Below, piece after piece: positions 8,473-16,899 of a stretch of 64,000 bases of DNA. Under the pieces are notes generated by a model. The model worked only from the letters and a program-made list of their open reading frames with translations, ran no database searches and had not been told where the DNA came from. A program made the translations under genes and the position numbers. Source of the DNA: Tolumonas auensis DSM 9187. Its GTDB lineage: Bacteria; Pseudomonadota; Gammaproteobacteria; Enterobacterales; Aeromonadaceae. Position 1 is the stretch's first letter. Each line of letters starts with the position of its first letter. The DNA is taken from NCBI RefSeq assembly GCF_000023065.1, contig NC_012691.1:1532501-1596500 (forward strand), written 5' to 3'.

Positions 8473-9831
8473 TTAAATAGTATACACGGCCAGTGTTTTC
8501 CGTAATGTTTTTCGCAACCGGAAAGCCAGCAAGGTTGCGGCTGTTGTCAGACCAATAATGATTCCGATCCAGAAGCCTTGTGGTCCCATGCGCGGGGTTA
8601 TCCAGTCGGTTAATCCCAGCAGAATGCCTGCCGGTACGCCGATCAGCCAGTATGCAAACAGGGTGATCAGGAAGATGACGCGGGTATCTTTAAAACCACG
8701 CAATGCACCGGAAGATATGGCCTGGACAGTATCTGAGAACTGATAGATGGCAGCAAAAATGATCAGGTGAGCGGCCAGCGTGATCACGAACGGCTCTTCG
8801 GTGTACTGTGTCGCAATCCAGTGACGAAGCAGAATGGTCAGCGTTGCCGTAATGACCGTCATTGATAATCCGACAATAAGACCACTGAACACAGCGACCT
8901 TGGCCTGCTGAGGCTGCTGTTCACCCATGGAATGCCCGACACGGATGGTGACGGCATAACCCAGAGACAATGGCAGCATGAAGATCAACGATGAATAGTT
9001 AAGCGCCACCTGGTGGCTGGCAACAATTTCCGGGCCGAGCGGGGCGAGTAATAATGCGACTACCGTAAACAGTGTCACCTCGCAGAATAAGGCCATTGCA
9101 ATCGGTGCACCCAGTTTAAATATCCGCAATATGCTTTCTGTATGCCAGCCAATGAAATGACGGAACAGGCGGTATTCCTGATATGACGGCGATTTAAGGA
9201 CGTACACGGTCATGGCGATGGCCATAAACCACATGACAGCGGCAGATGCAAAACCGCAACCTACACCACCTAATTCGGGTAAGCCCCATACGCCGTAGAT
9301 CAGCAGATAATTGAGCGGAATGTTCAGCAGTAAAGCGGCAAAGCCGATACACATGCCGGGAATGGTATGTGACAGTCCTTCCGCATAATTACGTAATACC
9401 TGATAGTAAAGATACGCGGGCAGACCCAGCAGCATGGCATGCAGATAACCGGTGGTTTTTTCTGCCATCACACTGGAAACGTCCATCAGATGCAGCAGCA
9501 ACGGACTGGTATAAAGCAGGAGTCCGGCGGGAATAAATACCAGCAATGTCAGCCATAAGCCTTGTGCTACCGCGTCCGGAATTTTTTCTTTCTTCTGTGC
9601 ACCGTTTAACTGAGCCACGATCGGCGTCAGTGCCATGATGATGCCCTGACTGGTTAACACTATCGGCAACCAGAAGCTACTGGCAACCGATATGGCAGCC
9701 AGATCGATCGCGCTGTACCGGCCAGCCATAATGGTATCAACCAGTGTCACTGCTGTTTGGGCGACCTGCGCCAGAAGAATAGGTAATGCCAGCCGGACAA
9801 GACGGCGGATTTCCTGTTGATACTGAATCAC
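8473..9831 (-). CDS. norM: MATE-family multidrug efflux transporter, NorM/MdtK type
   Basis: A 452-residue inner-membrane protein with about twelve hydrophobic segments in two MatE repeats. Diagnostic stretches are LALPILLAQVAQTAVTLVDT, MAGRYS, LTPIVAQLNG and the loop PELGGVGCGFASA, all matching MdtK/NorM. These antiporters use Na+ or H+ to expel cationic drugs and dyes such as fluoroquinolones. The start is a GTG at 9831 with AAGG upstream. The gene is followed by the HAD phosphatase and preceded by yaeP on the same strand, without an obvious terminator of its own. Naming it norM rather than mdtK is a matter of convention; the substrate range is not visible in the sequence. Confidence 0.92.
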   Translation of the reverse strand: MIQYQQEIRRLVRLALPILLAQVAQTAVTLVDTIMAGRYSAIDLAAISVASSFWLPIVLTSQGIIMALTPIVAQLNGAQKKEKIPDAVAQGLWLTLLVFIPAGLLLYTSPLLLHLMDVSSVMAEKTTGYLHAMLLGLPAYLYYQVLRNYAEGLSHTIPGMCIGFAALLLNIPLNYLLIYGVWGLPELGGVGCGFASAAVMWFMAIAMTVYVLKSPSYQEYRLFRHFIGWHTESILRIFKLGAPIAMALFCEVTLFTVVALLLAPLGPEIVASHQVALNYSSLIFMLPLSLGYAVTIRVGHSMGEQQPQQAKVAVFSGLIVGLSMTVITATLTILLRHWIATQYTEEPFVITLAAHLIIFAAIYQFSDTVQAISSGALRGFKDTRVIFLITLFAYWLIGVPAGILLGLTDWITPRMGPQGFWIGIIIGLTTAATLLAFRLRKTLRKTLAVYTI

Positions 9832-9856
9832 AACATGACCTTAATATGAGCGGAGA

Positions 9857-9882
9857 TAAAAAAACGCCTGATGTTCAGGCGT
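9857..9882 (-). terminator. Rho-independent terminator after yaeP
   Basis: Read on the minus strand, ACGCCTGA-ACA-TCAGGCGT is followed by seven T. The 5' arm overlaps the stop codon of yaeP, so transcription ends almost immediately after the gene. Confidence 0.8.
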
Positions 9883-10084
9883 CTTCAGAATAATCACTGA
9901 TTAGAAGATTTGCAGCAGCAAAAGCAGCGTTATCACGAACGTCTTCAGGCAGATCCGGATTGTTGGCGATTTGATCCAGTGTTTTTAACACCACACTGAT
10001 TGCATTAGGCATATAGCCTTGATCTCCACTCCCGATTTGACTGTAAACCTCCCTGATTTTTTCGCAGTAGGCGAGGTGTTTCAT
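9875..10084 (-). CDS. yaeP: UPF0253 family protein YaeP
   Basis: A 69-residue soluble protein of unknown function. It aligns with E. coli YaeP along its whole length: YCEKIREVYSQIGSGDQGY near the start and the conserved end AAFAAANLLISDY. The frame extends upstream, but the ATG at 10084 gives the family length and N-terminus. No catalytic or metal-binding residues are evident. It has its own terminator and is flanked by the fructosamine-kinase-like gene and the MATE gene on the same strand. Confidence 0.88.
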   Translation of the reverse strand: MKHLAYCEKIREVYSQIGSGDQGYMPNAISVVLKTLDQIANNPDLPEDVRDNAAFAAANLLISDYSEDA

Positions 10085-10155
10085 CGGTAAATCTCTGTTA
10101 ATTAAAATCGCCGACACTATAGCTATAACCCGCTTAACGTGCCAGTTTATCCCGC

Positions 10156-11025
10156 TCAGATGGCTAAAATCAGTGCAATATGATGCTGCACCCGGGTCTC
10201 AAGTTCAGGATTATTATGTAACTGCACCAGTAGCGGATATAACGCATAAATAACCTGTCTGGTTTCAAATCCCTGCGGTAACCGCCATGTTTCTGTATAT
10301 CCGCGCATAAAGTCGTCACAATCCGGACTAAATGTCGTCAGCCAGGCTAAATCCAGCTCCCGATCACCGCAATAGCAGGCATTATCAGGTAAAAACAGGC
10401 CCGCGCTGGTGACCAGAATATTGTCCGGTAATAATTGGCCATGCAGCAGGCTGGGTTCAGGATGATGATGATGCAGCAATCTGTGTATCACGCTGGTCAT
10501 ATCCGCAATATTAATCAGGTGTCTGCCCTTTTCCTCATGTAACTGCAACTGCCAGCCGATCCGTTGTTCAGAAAAAAATGACGCCCAGTTTTTTTGCCAG
10601 CGATTAGGCTGTATCTGTTCGAAAATAAACGTATCTTCTTCCCAGCCATACATGCCTTGCTGGCAACGCTGGTGCATTCTGGCAAAGCATTTCCCTAATT
10701 CGTACCATTCATCGGCGAGTGGTTGCGTGTTTTCTTTCACATCAAAAGGCTGAAAAACAACAAAGCACTGATCTGAGGTGGTTCCATACAAGATGATTTT
10801 TGGTGATACCAGCCAATCGGCCATGAGCGCTAAATTACGCGTCAAAATATCGAATTTGGCTGCCAATGATTTAGGTGTGATCCGCACAACGAAAGAAATA
10901 ACATGCTTCTGATCGGTTATCCGGTAATAACTGGAATCCGGGGTATGTAGCAATAGCTGATGTTTTTCTATAGTAAACGGTGCATCCATACATTCGGAGA
11001 TCTGTTTAGTAATGGATTGCCACAT
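10156..11025 (-). CDS. Fructosamine-kinase-family protein (YniA-like) lacking catalytic residues
   Basis: A 289-residue protein collinear with E. coli YniA: MWQSI at the start, WQ.NWASFFSEQRIGWQLQL in the middle, PSLLHG followed by ACYCGDRELDLAWL. In active members the catalytic loop reads HGD....N; here it is H195-G196-Q197 with the Asn retained (PDN). The ATP-anchoring lysine of the N-lobe (FVK in YniA) corresponds to R48 (VVR). The metal-binding Asp is kept (D214, PDNACY). The loss of both the catalytic Asp and the Lys suggests a pseudokinase or a changed activity, although the reading frame is intact and the flanking motifs remain conserved, which argues against simple decay. Confidence 0.82.
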   Translation of the reverse strand: MWQSITKQISECMDAPFTIEKHQLLLHTPDSSYYRITDQKHVISFVVRITPKSLAAKFDILTRNLALMADWLVSPKIILYGTTSDQCFVVFQPFDVKENTQPLADEWYELGKCFARMHQRCQQGMYGWEEDTFIFEQIQPNRWQKNWASFFSEQRIGWQLQLHEEKGRHLINIADMTSVIHRLLHHHHPEPSLLHGQLLPDNILVTSAGLFLPDNACYCGDRELDLAWLTTFSPDCDDFMRGYTETWRLPQGFETRQVIYALYPLLVQLHNNPELETRVQHHIALILAI

Positions 11026-11203
11026 ATCAACCTCCAGACTCAGTTCACACGCTGATCAAAGTATAGAGCAGGTTATTGAATTACGGGTGTATCTTTGGTC
11101 ACAGAAGCAGTTTTTGCGAATTTTTCTATATATTTCTGGTACATGAGTGAAATAAAACGGCAGAATAAACAACTATAAAACATAGCATGATATGGAGAGG
11201 TAT

Positions 11204-12361
11204 ATGCCTGCGGTAGAATCAATGGAATTTCTGGATATGCTGATTAAGCTGGCCTATGAAAATGGCTCGGACTTATATCTGTCAACAGGAGCGGTTCCCA
11301 GTATTAAATTTAATGGTGTGCTGACACCAATCCAGCAATTACCGATGAAACCGGGCGAAGTGGCAGCTATTGCCGATGATGTCATGGATGCGGAACAAAA
11401 AGTCATTTTTGAGAAAGAACTGGAAATGAACCTGGCGCTTTCTTTACCCCGGGTTGGCCGTTTCCGCGTCAATATTTTCCGTCAGCGTAATGAGATCTCG
11501 ATTGTAGCCCGTAATATCAAACTTGATATTCCTACTTTTGAAGAGTTAAAGCTGCCACCCGTGTTGCTGGACGTCATCATGCAAAAACGCGGGCTGGTGC
11601 TGTTTGTCGGGGGAACAGGCTCAGGTAAATCAACCTCGTTAGCTGCGCTCATCGATCATCGTAACCGGAATACCAGTGGTCATATCATTACCATTGAAGA
11701 TCCTATCGAATATATTCATCCGCACAAGAAAAGTATCATCAACCAGCGTGAAGTCGGTGTGGATACCCGCAGTTTTCATGCCGCACTGAAAAATACATTA
11801 CGTCAGGCTCCGGACGTGATCCTGATCGGGGAAATCCGCGATCGTGAAACCATGGAACATGCGCTGGCCTTTGCTGAAACCGGTCATTTGGCTATTTCAA
11901 CGTTGCATGCTAACAATGCGAACCAGGCATTGGATCGTATTATTAACTTCTTCCCGGAAGAGCGGCACGCGCAGCTGATGAACGATCTGGGTAATAACCT
12001 GAAGGCGTTTGTATCACAACGACTGGTAAAAACAGTGGATGGCAAGCGTCATGCTGCGGTCGAGATTTTGTTAGGTACGGCAACCATTCAGGATATGATC
12101 CGCCGTGGTGATTTCTCCAACATCAAAGAAATCATGGAGAAATCGGTCAACCTGGGCATGAAGACGTTTGACCAGTGCCTGTTTGAGCTTTATTGCGAAG
12201 GTATTATTGATGAAGAAGAGGCATTGCGTAATGCAGACTCCCTCAATAACCTGAAACTGAAGATCAAATTACATGATGAAAATGGCGCTCTGGAAATCAA
12301 AGGGCCGGCCTTGAACTGGGAACTTGATCCTGTCAAACGTGATGAGCCGGGTTTCCTGTAA
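11204..12361 (+). CDS. pilU: Type IV pilus retraction ATPase PilU
   Basis: A 385-residue PilT-family hexameric ATPase. Walker A is GGTGSGKST, the Asp box is ITIEDPIEY, Walker B is APDVILIGEIRD, and the His box is AETGHLAISTLHANN. The N-terminal MEFLDMLI, the HKKSIINQREVGVDT segment and the long acidic C-terminal tail after the ATPase core mark it as PilU rather than PilT. PilU works with PilT to power pilus retraction in twitching and DNA uptake. In most relatives pilT lies immediately upstream; here no pilT is adjacent. I chose the ATG at 11204, which has GGAGAGG just upstream, over an ATG twelve bases earlier. Confidence 0.93.
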   Translation: MPAVESMEFLDMLIKLAYENGSDLYLSTGAVPSIKFNGVLTPIQQLPMKPGEVAAIADDVMDAEQKVIFEKELEMNLALSLPRVGRFRVNIFRQRNEISIVARNIKLDIPTFEELKLPPVLLDVIMQKRGLVLFVGGTGSGKSTSLAALIDHRNRNTSGHIITIEDPIEYIHPHKKSIINQREVGVDTRSFHAALKNTLRQAPDVILIGEIRDRETMEHALAFAETGHLAISTLHANNANQALDRIINFFPEERHAQLMNDLGNNLKAFVSQRLVKTVDGKRHAAVEILLGTATIQDMIRRGDFSNIKEIMEKSVNLGMKTFDQCLFELYCEGIIDEEEALRNADSLNNLKLKIKLHDENGALEIKGPALNWELDPVKRDEPGFL

Positions 12362-12388
12362 CCGATAAGCATTAGTTTCTTATATTCA

Positions 12389-12412
12389 GACCGGCTTTTG
12401 CCGGTCTTCTTC
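12389..12412 (+). terminator. Rho-independent terminator after pilU
   Basis: GACCGGC and GCCGGTC form a 7-bp stem with a TTTT loop, followed by TTCTTCATTATTT. The tail is only moderately T-rich. Confidence 0.6.
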
Positions 12413-12428
12413 ATTATTTGAGGTTGTT

Positions 12429-13313
12429 ATGTCATTGGAATGGCTGGCCCTGGTGTCTGCTTTTTTATGGGCCTGTGCCAGTTTGTTGTCCGTGATTCCT
12501 GCCCGGCATTTGGGAACATTCGCGTTTAGTCGCTGGCGTATGGCCTGTGTCAGTCTGATGCTGGGAGCGATGAGTCTGGTCAGCGGTGGTTTTTATACAC
12601 TGTCACTGACACAAATGGGAATGATGGCTGTTTCAGGTCTGATCGGTATTTTTATCGGTGATACCTGCCTGTATGCCTGCATGAACCGCATTGGTCCGCG
12701 CCGCGCCAGCCTTCTCTTCGCGACGCATGCGGCATTTTCTGCATTATTTGGGATCTGGTTATTTCAGGAGCGACTCTCTCTGCAGGGATGGACGGGCGCT
12801 GCGTTGGTTTTTGCCGGTGTTTTGGTTGCGGTCGCGTTTAGTGGCGCTAAAACACAAAAACTCGAATATACCCATGGCGCTTTGTGGTTGAGTCTGAGTC
12901 TGGGGCTTATGGCCGCGTTGTGCCAGTCGCTGGGAACTATTATTGCAAAGCCCGTTATGGTTGCCGGTGCAGATCCGATTGCTGCTTCATGCGTCCGCAT
13001 GCTGGTGGCTTTTGCTGCTCATGGCGGTTTAAGACTGGCACAGGTGCCATTCAGTAAACCAACATCACCCATCAATCTGCGGGTTTTAGGCATTATTGCG
13101 CTTAACGGTCTGCTGGCGATGGTGATGGGGATGACGATCTTTCTGTTTGCGCTGAGACACGGCAATGTGACCTTAGTGGCAATCATGTCATCGACTTCAC
13201 CGGTCATGCTATTGCCGATACTCTGGATTTTCACCCGCCAGAGACCCGGTGCGGGCTCATGGCTGGGTGCCATACTGGTGGTGTTCGGAACAGCTTTAGT
13301 GCTGGCGCGTTAA
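12429..13313 (+). CDS. EamA/DMT-family transporter
   Basis: A 294-residue inner-membrane protein with about ten hydrophobic segments arranged as two EamA repeats of roughly 140 residues each; the second repeat begins near LGLMAALCQSLG. Members of the drug/metabolite transporter superfamily export amino acids, nucleosides or other small metabolites, but nothing here identifies the substrate. The start ATG is preceded by GAGG. The stop codon overlaps the stop codon of the convergent rsuA gene by two bases (13311-13312). Confidence 0.85.
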   Translation: MSLEWLALVSAFLWACASLLSVIPARHLGTFAFSRWRMACVSLMLGAMSLVSGGFYTLSLTQMGMMAVSGLIGIFIGDTCLYACMNRIGPRRASLLFATHAAFSALFGIWLFQERLSLQGWTGAALVFAGVLVAVAFSGAKTQKLEYTHGALWLSLSLGLMAALCQSLGTIIAKPVMVAGADPIAASCVRMLVAFAAHGGLRLAQVPFSKPTSPINLRVLGIIALNGLLAMVMGMTIFLFALRHGNVTLVAIMSSTSPVMLLPILWIFTRQRPGAGSWLGAILVVFGTALVLAR

Positions 13314-14005
13314 AAGAGGCTGATCTCTTCGGGAGTCAGTTCGCGGTAACTTCCTTCCGGGAGATCTGCATCTAAAACCAACTCACCAATCCGTTCGCGG
13401 TGTAAGCGTTCGACATGATTACCGACAGCGGCAAACATACGTTTTACCTGATGATATTTGCCTTCATGAATAGTCAGCAAAACTTCCTGAGGCGTAATCG
13501 TTTCCAGTTGTGCCGGACGCGTTACCTGGGTTTCGCTGCGCAATAAAATCCCCTTGGCAAAAATTTCCTCTGTCTCCGGCGATATCGGTTCAGCCAGCCA
13601 TACCCGGTATGTCTTGTCACACTGTTTTCGTGGCGAGGTGACCCGGTGAGACCATTGGCCGTCATTTGTGACCAGCACTAACCCGGTGGTATCGGCATCA
13701 AGCCGGCCAGCCGCATGTAGTTCACTGGCGCAGGGCAAATCAAACAGTCGTGTGATACCCGGATGGCTGGCATCACCATTTGCACAGACATAGCCCTGTG
13801 GCTTATGCAGCATAAAGTAGTAAAGTTTTTCTCCGGGGGTATCCAGAGGCTTATCATCCAGCAGGACACTATCCTGTTCGGTGACATGCTGAGCGCCACT
13901 TTTGATGATCAGACTATTCACGCTGATCCGTCCGGCCTTGAGCAACTGCGAAGCCTGGGAACGGGATATTCCAAGACATTGATGAAGATGTTTATCTAAG
14001 CGCAT
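13310..14005 (-). CDS. rsuA: 16S rRNA pseudouridine(516) synthase RsuA
   Basis: Isomerises U516 of 16S rRNA to pseudouridine. The 231-residue protein has an N-terminal S4 RNA-binding domain (MRLDKHLHQCLGISRSQASQ, residues 1-58) and the RsuA/RluB catalytic domain with the active-site Asp in AAGRLDADTTGLVL. The C-terminal half (EGKYHQVKRMFAAVGNHVERLHRERIG) is strongly conserved. The frame extends to 14065, but the ATG at 14005 gives exactly the family N-terminus. Convergent with the EamA transporter gene, ends overlapping. Confidence 0.93.
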   Translation of the reverse strand: MRLDKHLHQCLGISRSQASQLLKAGRISVNSLIIKSGAQHVTEQDSVLLDDKPLDTPGEKLYYFMLHKPQGYVCANGDASHPGITRLFDLPCASELHAAGRLDADTTGLVLVTNDGQWSHRVTSPRKQCDKTYRVWLAEPISPETEEIFAKGILLRSETQVTRPAQLETITPQEVLLTIHEGKYHQVKRMFAAVGNHVERLHRERIGELVLDADLPEGSYRELTPEEISLF

Positions 14006-14028
14006 TATGGGTCTGTTTTGTGAAACGA

Positions 14029-14640
14029 TTAGTTTATTGCGGGGTAGTGTACCGCACCGGCGCAATGGTTAGTGAGTTCTGTTTTAAATGCCTGCACCTG
14101 AGCACTGGCAATCTGTAAGGACATCGAAACCTGTAAATCGTAGCTTATCTGCTCATCCTCCACATCGTAGCGGCTCAATACATGGCGCACGGCAGATTCC
14201 AGCGCATAGTCATAGCGTAGCTGAACTTGCTGACGTGAAACTTTCAGCTTAAGAGGTAATCCTTCCAGTACACCACTGACCGCATCCGAATATGCCCGCT
14301 GCAGGCCGCCGGTGCCGAGCTTGATACCGCCGAAATAGCGGACCACGGCGACGACAATTTCACCCATGCCACTGTGCTGCAATACCTTGAGCATCGGACG
14401 CCCGGCAGTACCTCCAGGTTCACCATCATCACTCATCGACATCACTGTCGTATCAGGTGCTCCGGCAATATAGGCCCAGCAAACATGACGCGCCTGAGGG
14501 TGCAGAGCACGAATGGAGCGTATAAAGTGATCGGCAGCCTCACGATGACTGGCCTGCGCGGCATAGCAGATAAACTGACTACGTTTGATTTCAAACTCGA
14601 ACTGGTGCTCTGAGGCAGGAATGTTATAGGAAGCTGTCAT
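14029..14640 (-). CDS. yigZ: IMPACT-family protein YigZ
   Basis: A 203-residue cytosolic protein of the UPF0029/IMPACT family. The N-terminal domain carries the family signature: RSQFI, then MSDDGEPGGTAGRPML, then VVAVVRYFGGIKLGTGGLQRAY. The C-terminal domain of about 65 residues (from LRYDYA) is the DUF1949 ferredoxin-like fold typical of YigZ. The function in bacteria is unproven; a role in translation or as a regulatory binding protein has been suggested. The longer frame up to 14721 includes a transcription terminator of the neighbouring gene, so the ATG at 14640 is the sensible start. It lies 23 bases upstream of rsuA on the same strand. Confidence 0.88.
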   Translation of the reverse strand: MTASYNIPASEHQFEFEIKRSQFICYAAQASHREAADHFIRSIRALHPQARHVCWAYIAGAPDTTVMSMSDDGEPGGTAGRPMLKVLQHSGMGEIVVAVVRYFGGIKLGTGGLQRAYSDAVSGVLEGLPLKLKVSRQQVQLRYDYALESAVRHVLSRYDVEDEQISYDLQVSMSLQIASAQVQAFKTELTNHCAGAVHYPAIN

Positions 14641-14703
14641 TGATACAAACAGATACGGTTTAATGAACGTATTATGCCACGTTCCGAACTCATTTGCGGG
14701 CAA

Positions 14704-14739
14704 TAAAAAAAGGCTCTGCAATGAAGTCCATGCAGAGCC
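14704..14739 (-). terminator. Rho-independent terminator of the NAD(P)-binding protein gene
   Basis: Inverted repeat GGCTCTGCA (14712-14720) and TGCAGAGCC (14731-14739) with a 10-base loop. On the minus strand the stem is followed by a run of seven T. Confidence 0.85.
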
Positions 14740-14765
14740 GGTATCTGATTTCTTAAGCTACGGCC

Positions 14766-15407
14766 TTAGTAAGCTACGGTAAAACGACGCTGGTTATAAC
14801 GCGGCGCGGCAATTTCTTCCACGATAGCGACTGCCAGATCTTCTACACTGATACGGGCCGGCTGATCGTCATTAAATAACACCGCATCATCGCCATAACG
14901 GAACTGACCGGTTCTTTTCCCCGGTTCAAGAAATACCGCTGGTGAAATGAAGCGCCAGTTAAGTTCTTTCTCATTTTTGAGCTGATTCAGCACTTCGCGG
15001 GCACCCAATGCACCTTCTTTCCATTCTGCCGGAAATTGCGGGGTATCTACCAGTTGTACGCCCGGCGCGACTTCCAGACTACCGGCACCACCAACCACTA
15101 ACAGCGAAGGTACTTTTGCCTGTTTGGTTGCGTTAACAATATGAGCGGAACCTTCAATCATCTGACTCTGGATATTCGGATTCGTCCAGCCTGGGTTATA
15201 GGCACTGATCACGGCATCATGACCACGCAGTACATCGGCTAATGCCGCTTCATCAAAAACAGAGACAGCCTTTGCGGTCAGTGAAGGATGTACGGCTAAT
15301 TTTTCCGGATGACGAACAATTGCAGTGACATCGTGCCCTTGCTGCAGGGCTTCTTGTAATACGGCTGAGCCGACAAAACCGGTGGCGCCGATAATTGCTA
15401 ATTTCAT
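14766..15407 (-). CDS. NAD(P)-binding oxidoreductase/epimerase-like protein
   Basis: A 213-residue Rossmann-fold protein. The N-terminus has the dinucleotide-binding motif IGATGFVGSAVLQEA (GxxGxxG), followed by VRHPEKL, which suggests NADP(H) preference. The overall form matches the small NAD(P)H-binding (NmrA/atypical SDR, YwnB-like) family, whose substrates are mostly unknown. There is no YxxxK catalytic pair, so it may be a sensor or a quinone/flavin-reductase-like protein rather than a classical dehydrogenase. It is divergent from a LysR-type gene with a 101-bp gap, so that regulator probably controls it. GAGG precedes the start. Confidence 0.8.
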   Translation of the reverse strand: MKLAIIGATGFVGSAVLQEALQQGHDVTAIVRHPEKLAVHPSLTAKAVSVFDEAALADVLRGHDAVISAYNPGWTNPNIQSQMIEGSAHIVNATKQAKVPSLLVVGGAGSLEVAPGVQLVDTPQFPAEWKEGALGAREVLNQLKNEKELNWRFISPAVFLEPGKRTGQFRYGDDAVLFNDDQPARISVEDLAVAIVEEIAAPRYNQRRFTVAY

Positions 15408-15508
15408 TTGATGTTTCCTCTTTGCTAGTTGATGGGGAACAGTCTAATCAGTTAACCTGAATTGATAATCCATCGTTAATCGCTATCACTCTTTAGGAAA
15501 ACTTAATA

Positions 15509-16399
15509 ATGCTGAATTGGGATCGCTTGCGTGGCATGGTGGTTTTCGCTTCCGTTGTTGAGTCCGGCTCAATGACTTCCGCGGCGGATAAGCTGGGTAT
15601 GACAGCCTCCGCTGTTAGTCAGCATATACGACAATTGGAACAATCGCTGGGTGTGACGCTGTTACATCGCTCTACGAGAAAATTAACACTTAGCGAAGCG
15701 GGGCGGCATTTTTACCCCGGCACTGCGGCAATGATTAGCGCCGTCCGTGAAGCTGAAGAGGGGTTGCAGATCTTGCGTGATCAGCCGGTCGGAGAAGTAA
15801 AGATCACCGCACCGCTGGGATTAAGTCACGGGCCGCTGAATAGCGTTCTGATCCCATTCATGCAGCAATATCCGGGGTTGAAAATCACCTTGGATTGCAG
15901 TGATGTTGAACGTGATCTCATTGCAGAAGGCTATGATCTGGCTATCAGGTTCGGGCCACTGAAAGACTCGGCGCTGGTAGCTCAACGTTTAACCAGTTGT
16001 CGCATGATAGCCGTTGCTACACCTGCGTATCTTGATAATGCCGGCATCCCGCAGCAACCTGAGCAATTAATGCAATTACGCTGGATCTTGTCGCAACCTC
16101 AGACATCGCTTTCGTTACAGCATACGCATGGTCAGCGCTGGCAGGGGAAAGTGAAAGCACAATTGGTGGGTAGTGATATATTGTTACAGCGGCAATGGTG
16201 TCTGGCTCATATGGGAGTATCAATACAACCCTATAGTGAGATTATCGAGTTACTGGCAGATGAAACACTGGTGCCGGTATTGCCTGACTGGCAGTCACCG
16301 TCAGCCGGGTTATACGCCGTGACGCCGGGTAAAGATATTCCGGCTAAAGCAAAAATGATCATTGATGCACTTAAGCTGTTTTTCAGGAAATATGAGTAG
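15509..16399 (+). CDS. LysR-family transcriptional regulator
   Basis: A 296-residue LysR-type regulator. The N-terminal winged helix-turn-helix (residues 4-62) reads FASVVESGSMTSAADKLGMTASAVSQHIRQLE, followed by the linker helix and a substrate-binding domain (90-293) starting at GEVKITAPLGL. Within the family it resembles the group that regulates adjacent, divergently transcribed oxidoreductases. The neighbouring NAD(P)-binding protein gene is the obvious candidate target. The inducer is unknown. Confidence 0.9.
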   Translation: MLNWDRLRGMVVFASVVESGSMTSAADKLGMTASAVSQHIRQLEQSLGVTLLHRSTRKLTLSEAGRHFYPGTAAMISAVREAEEGLQILRDQPVGEVKITAPLGLSHGPLNSVLIPFMQQYPGLKITLDCSDVERDLIAEGYDLAIRFGPLKDSALVAQRLTSCRMIAVATPAYLDNAGIPQQPEQLMQLRWILSQPQTSLSLQHTHGQRWQGKVKAQLVGSDILLQRQWCLAHMGVSIQPYSEIIELLADETLVPVLPDWQSPSAGLYAVTPGKDIPAKAKMIIDALKLFFRKYE

Positions 16400-16435
16400 T
16401 TTAATGCTGTTCCATTGGTGAAACAGGAGAGAATA

Positions 16436-16894
16436 ATGAGTCTGATCGGAAACCTTATATGGTTTGTCTTTGGCGGTGTAGTGATGGGGTTAGGCTGGTG
16501 GCTGGCTGGTTTGCTGGCATTAATTACGATTGTTGGTATCCCGTGGGCGAAAGCCTGTTTTGTGATTGGTCAGTTTGCTTTTTTCCCGTTTGGTAAAGAG
16601 GCGATTAGTCGTAAAGATCTCTATCTGAAAGAAGATATTGGTACCGGACCTTTTGGTCTGGTTGGCAATGTGATCTGGTTTCTGTTCGCCGGGATCTGGC
16701 TGGCGTTCGGACATATCTGTTCGGCTATCGCGTGTTTCGTGACTATCATCGGTATTCCGTTTGCTATTCAGCATCTGAAACTGGCGGGCATTGCATTAGC
16801 GCCGATCGGTATGACTATCGTGCCAAAAGAGCTGGCCGCAGCTGTTCGAGGTCAGAGCGCGGCAGCAGAACTCAATAATCGTCGATCCCGATAA
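16436..16894 (+). CDS. yccF: YccF-domain inner-membrane protein
   Basis: A 152-residue protein with two YccF repeats, each a pair of hydrophobic helices: NLIWFVFGGVVMGLGWW at the start and NVIWFLFAGIWLAFGH in the second half, each followed by a glycine/proline motif (VGIPWAKACF, IGIPFAIQHLKLA). The function is unknown. The ATG at 16436 has AGGAGAG upstream and is preferred over one 21 bases earlier. The DUF1848 gene starts only five bases after the stop, so the pair is probably translationally coupled. Confidence 0.88.
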   Translation: MSLIGNLIWFVFGGVVMGLGWWLAGLLALITIVGIPWAKACFVIGQFAFFPFGKEAISRKDLYLKEDIGTGPFGLVGNVIWFLFAGIWLAFGHICSAIACFVTIIGIPFAIQHLKLAGIALAPIGMTIVPKELAAAVRGQSAAAELNNRRSR

Positions 16895-16899
16895 GTTAT

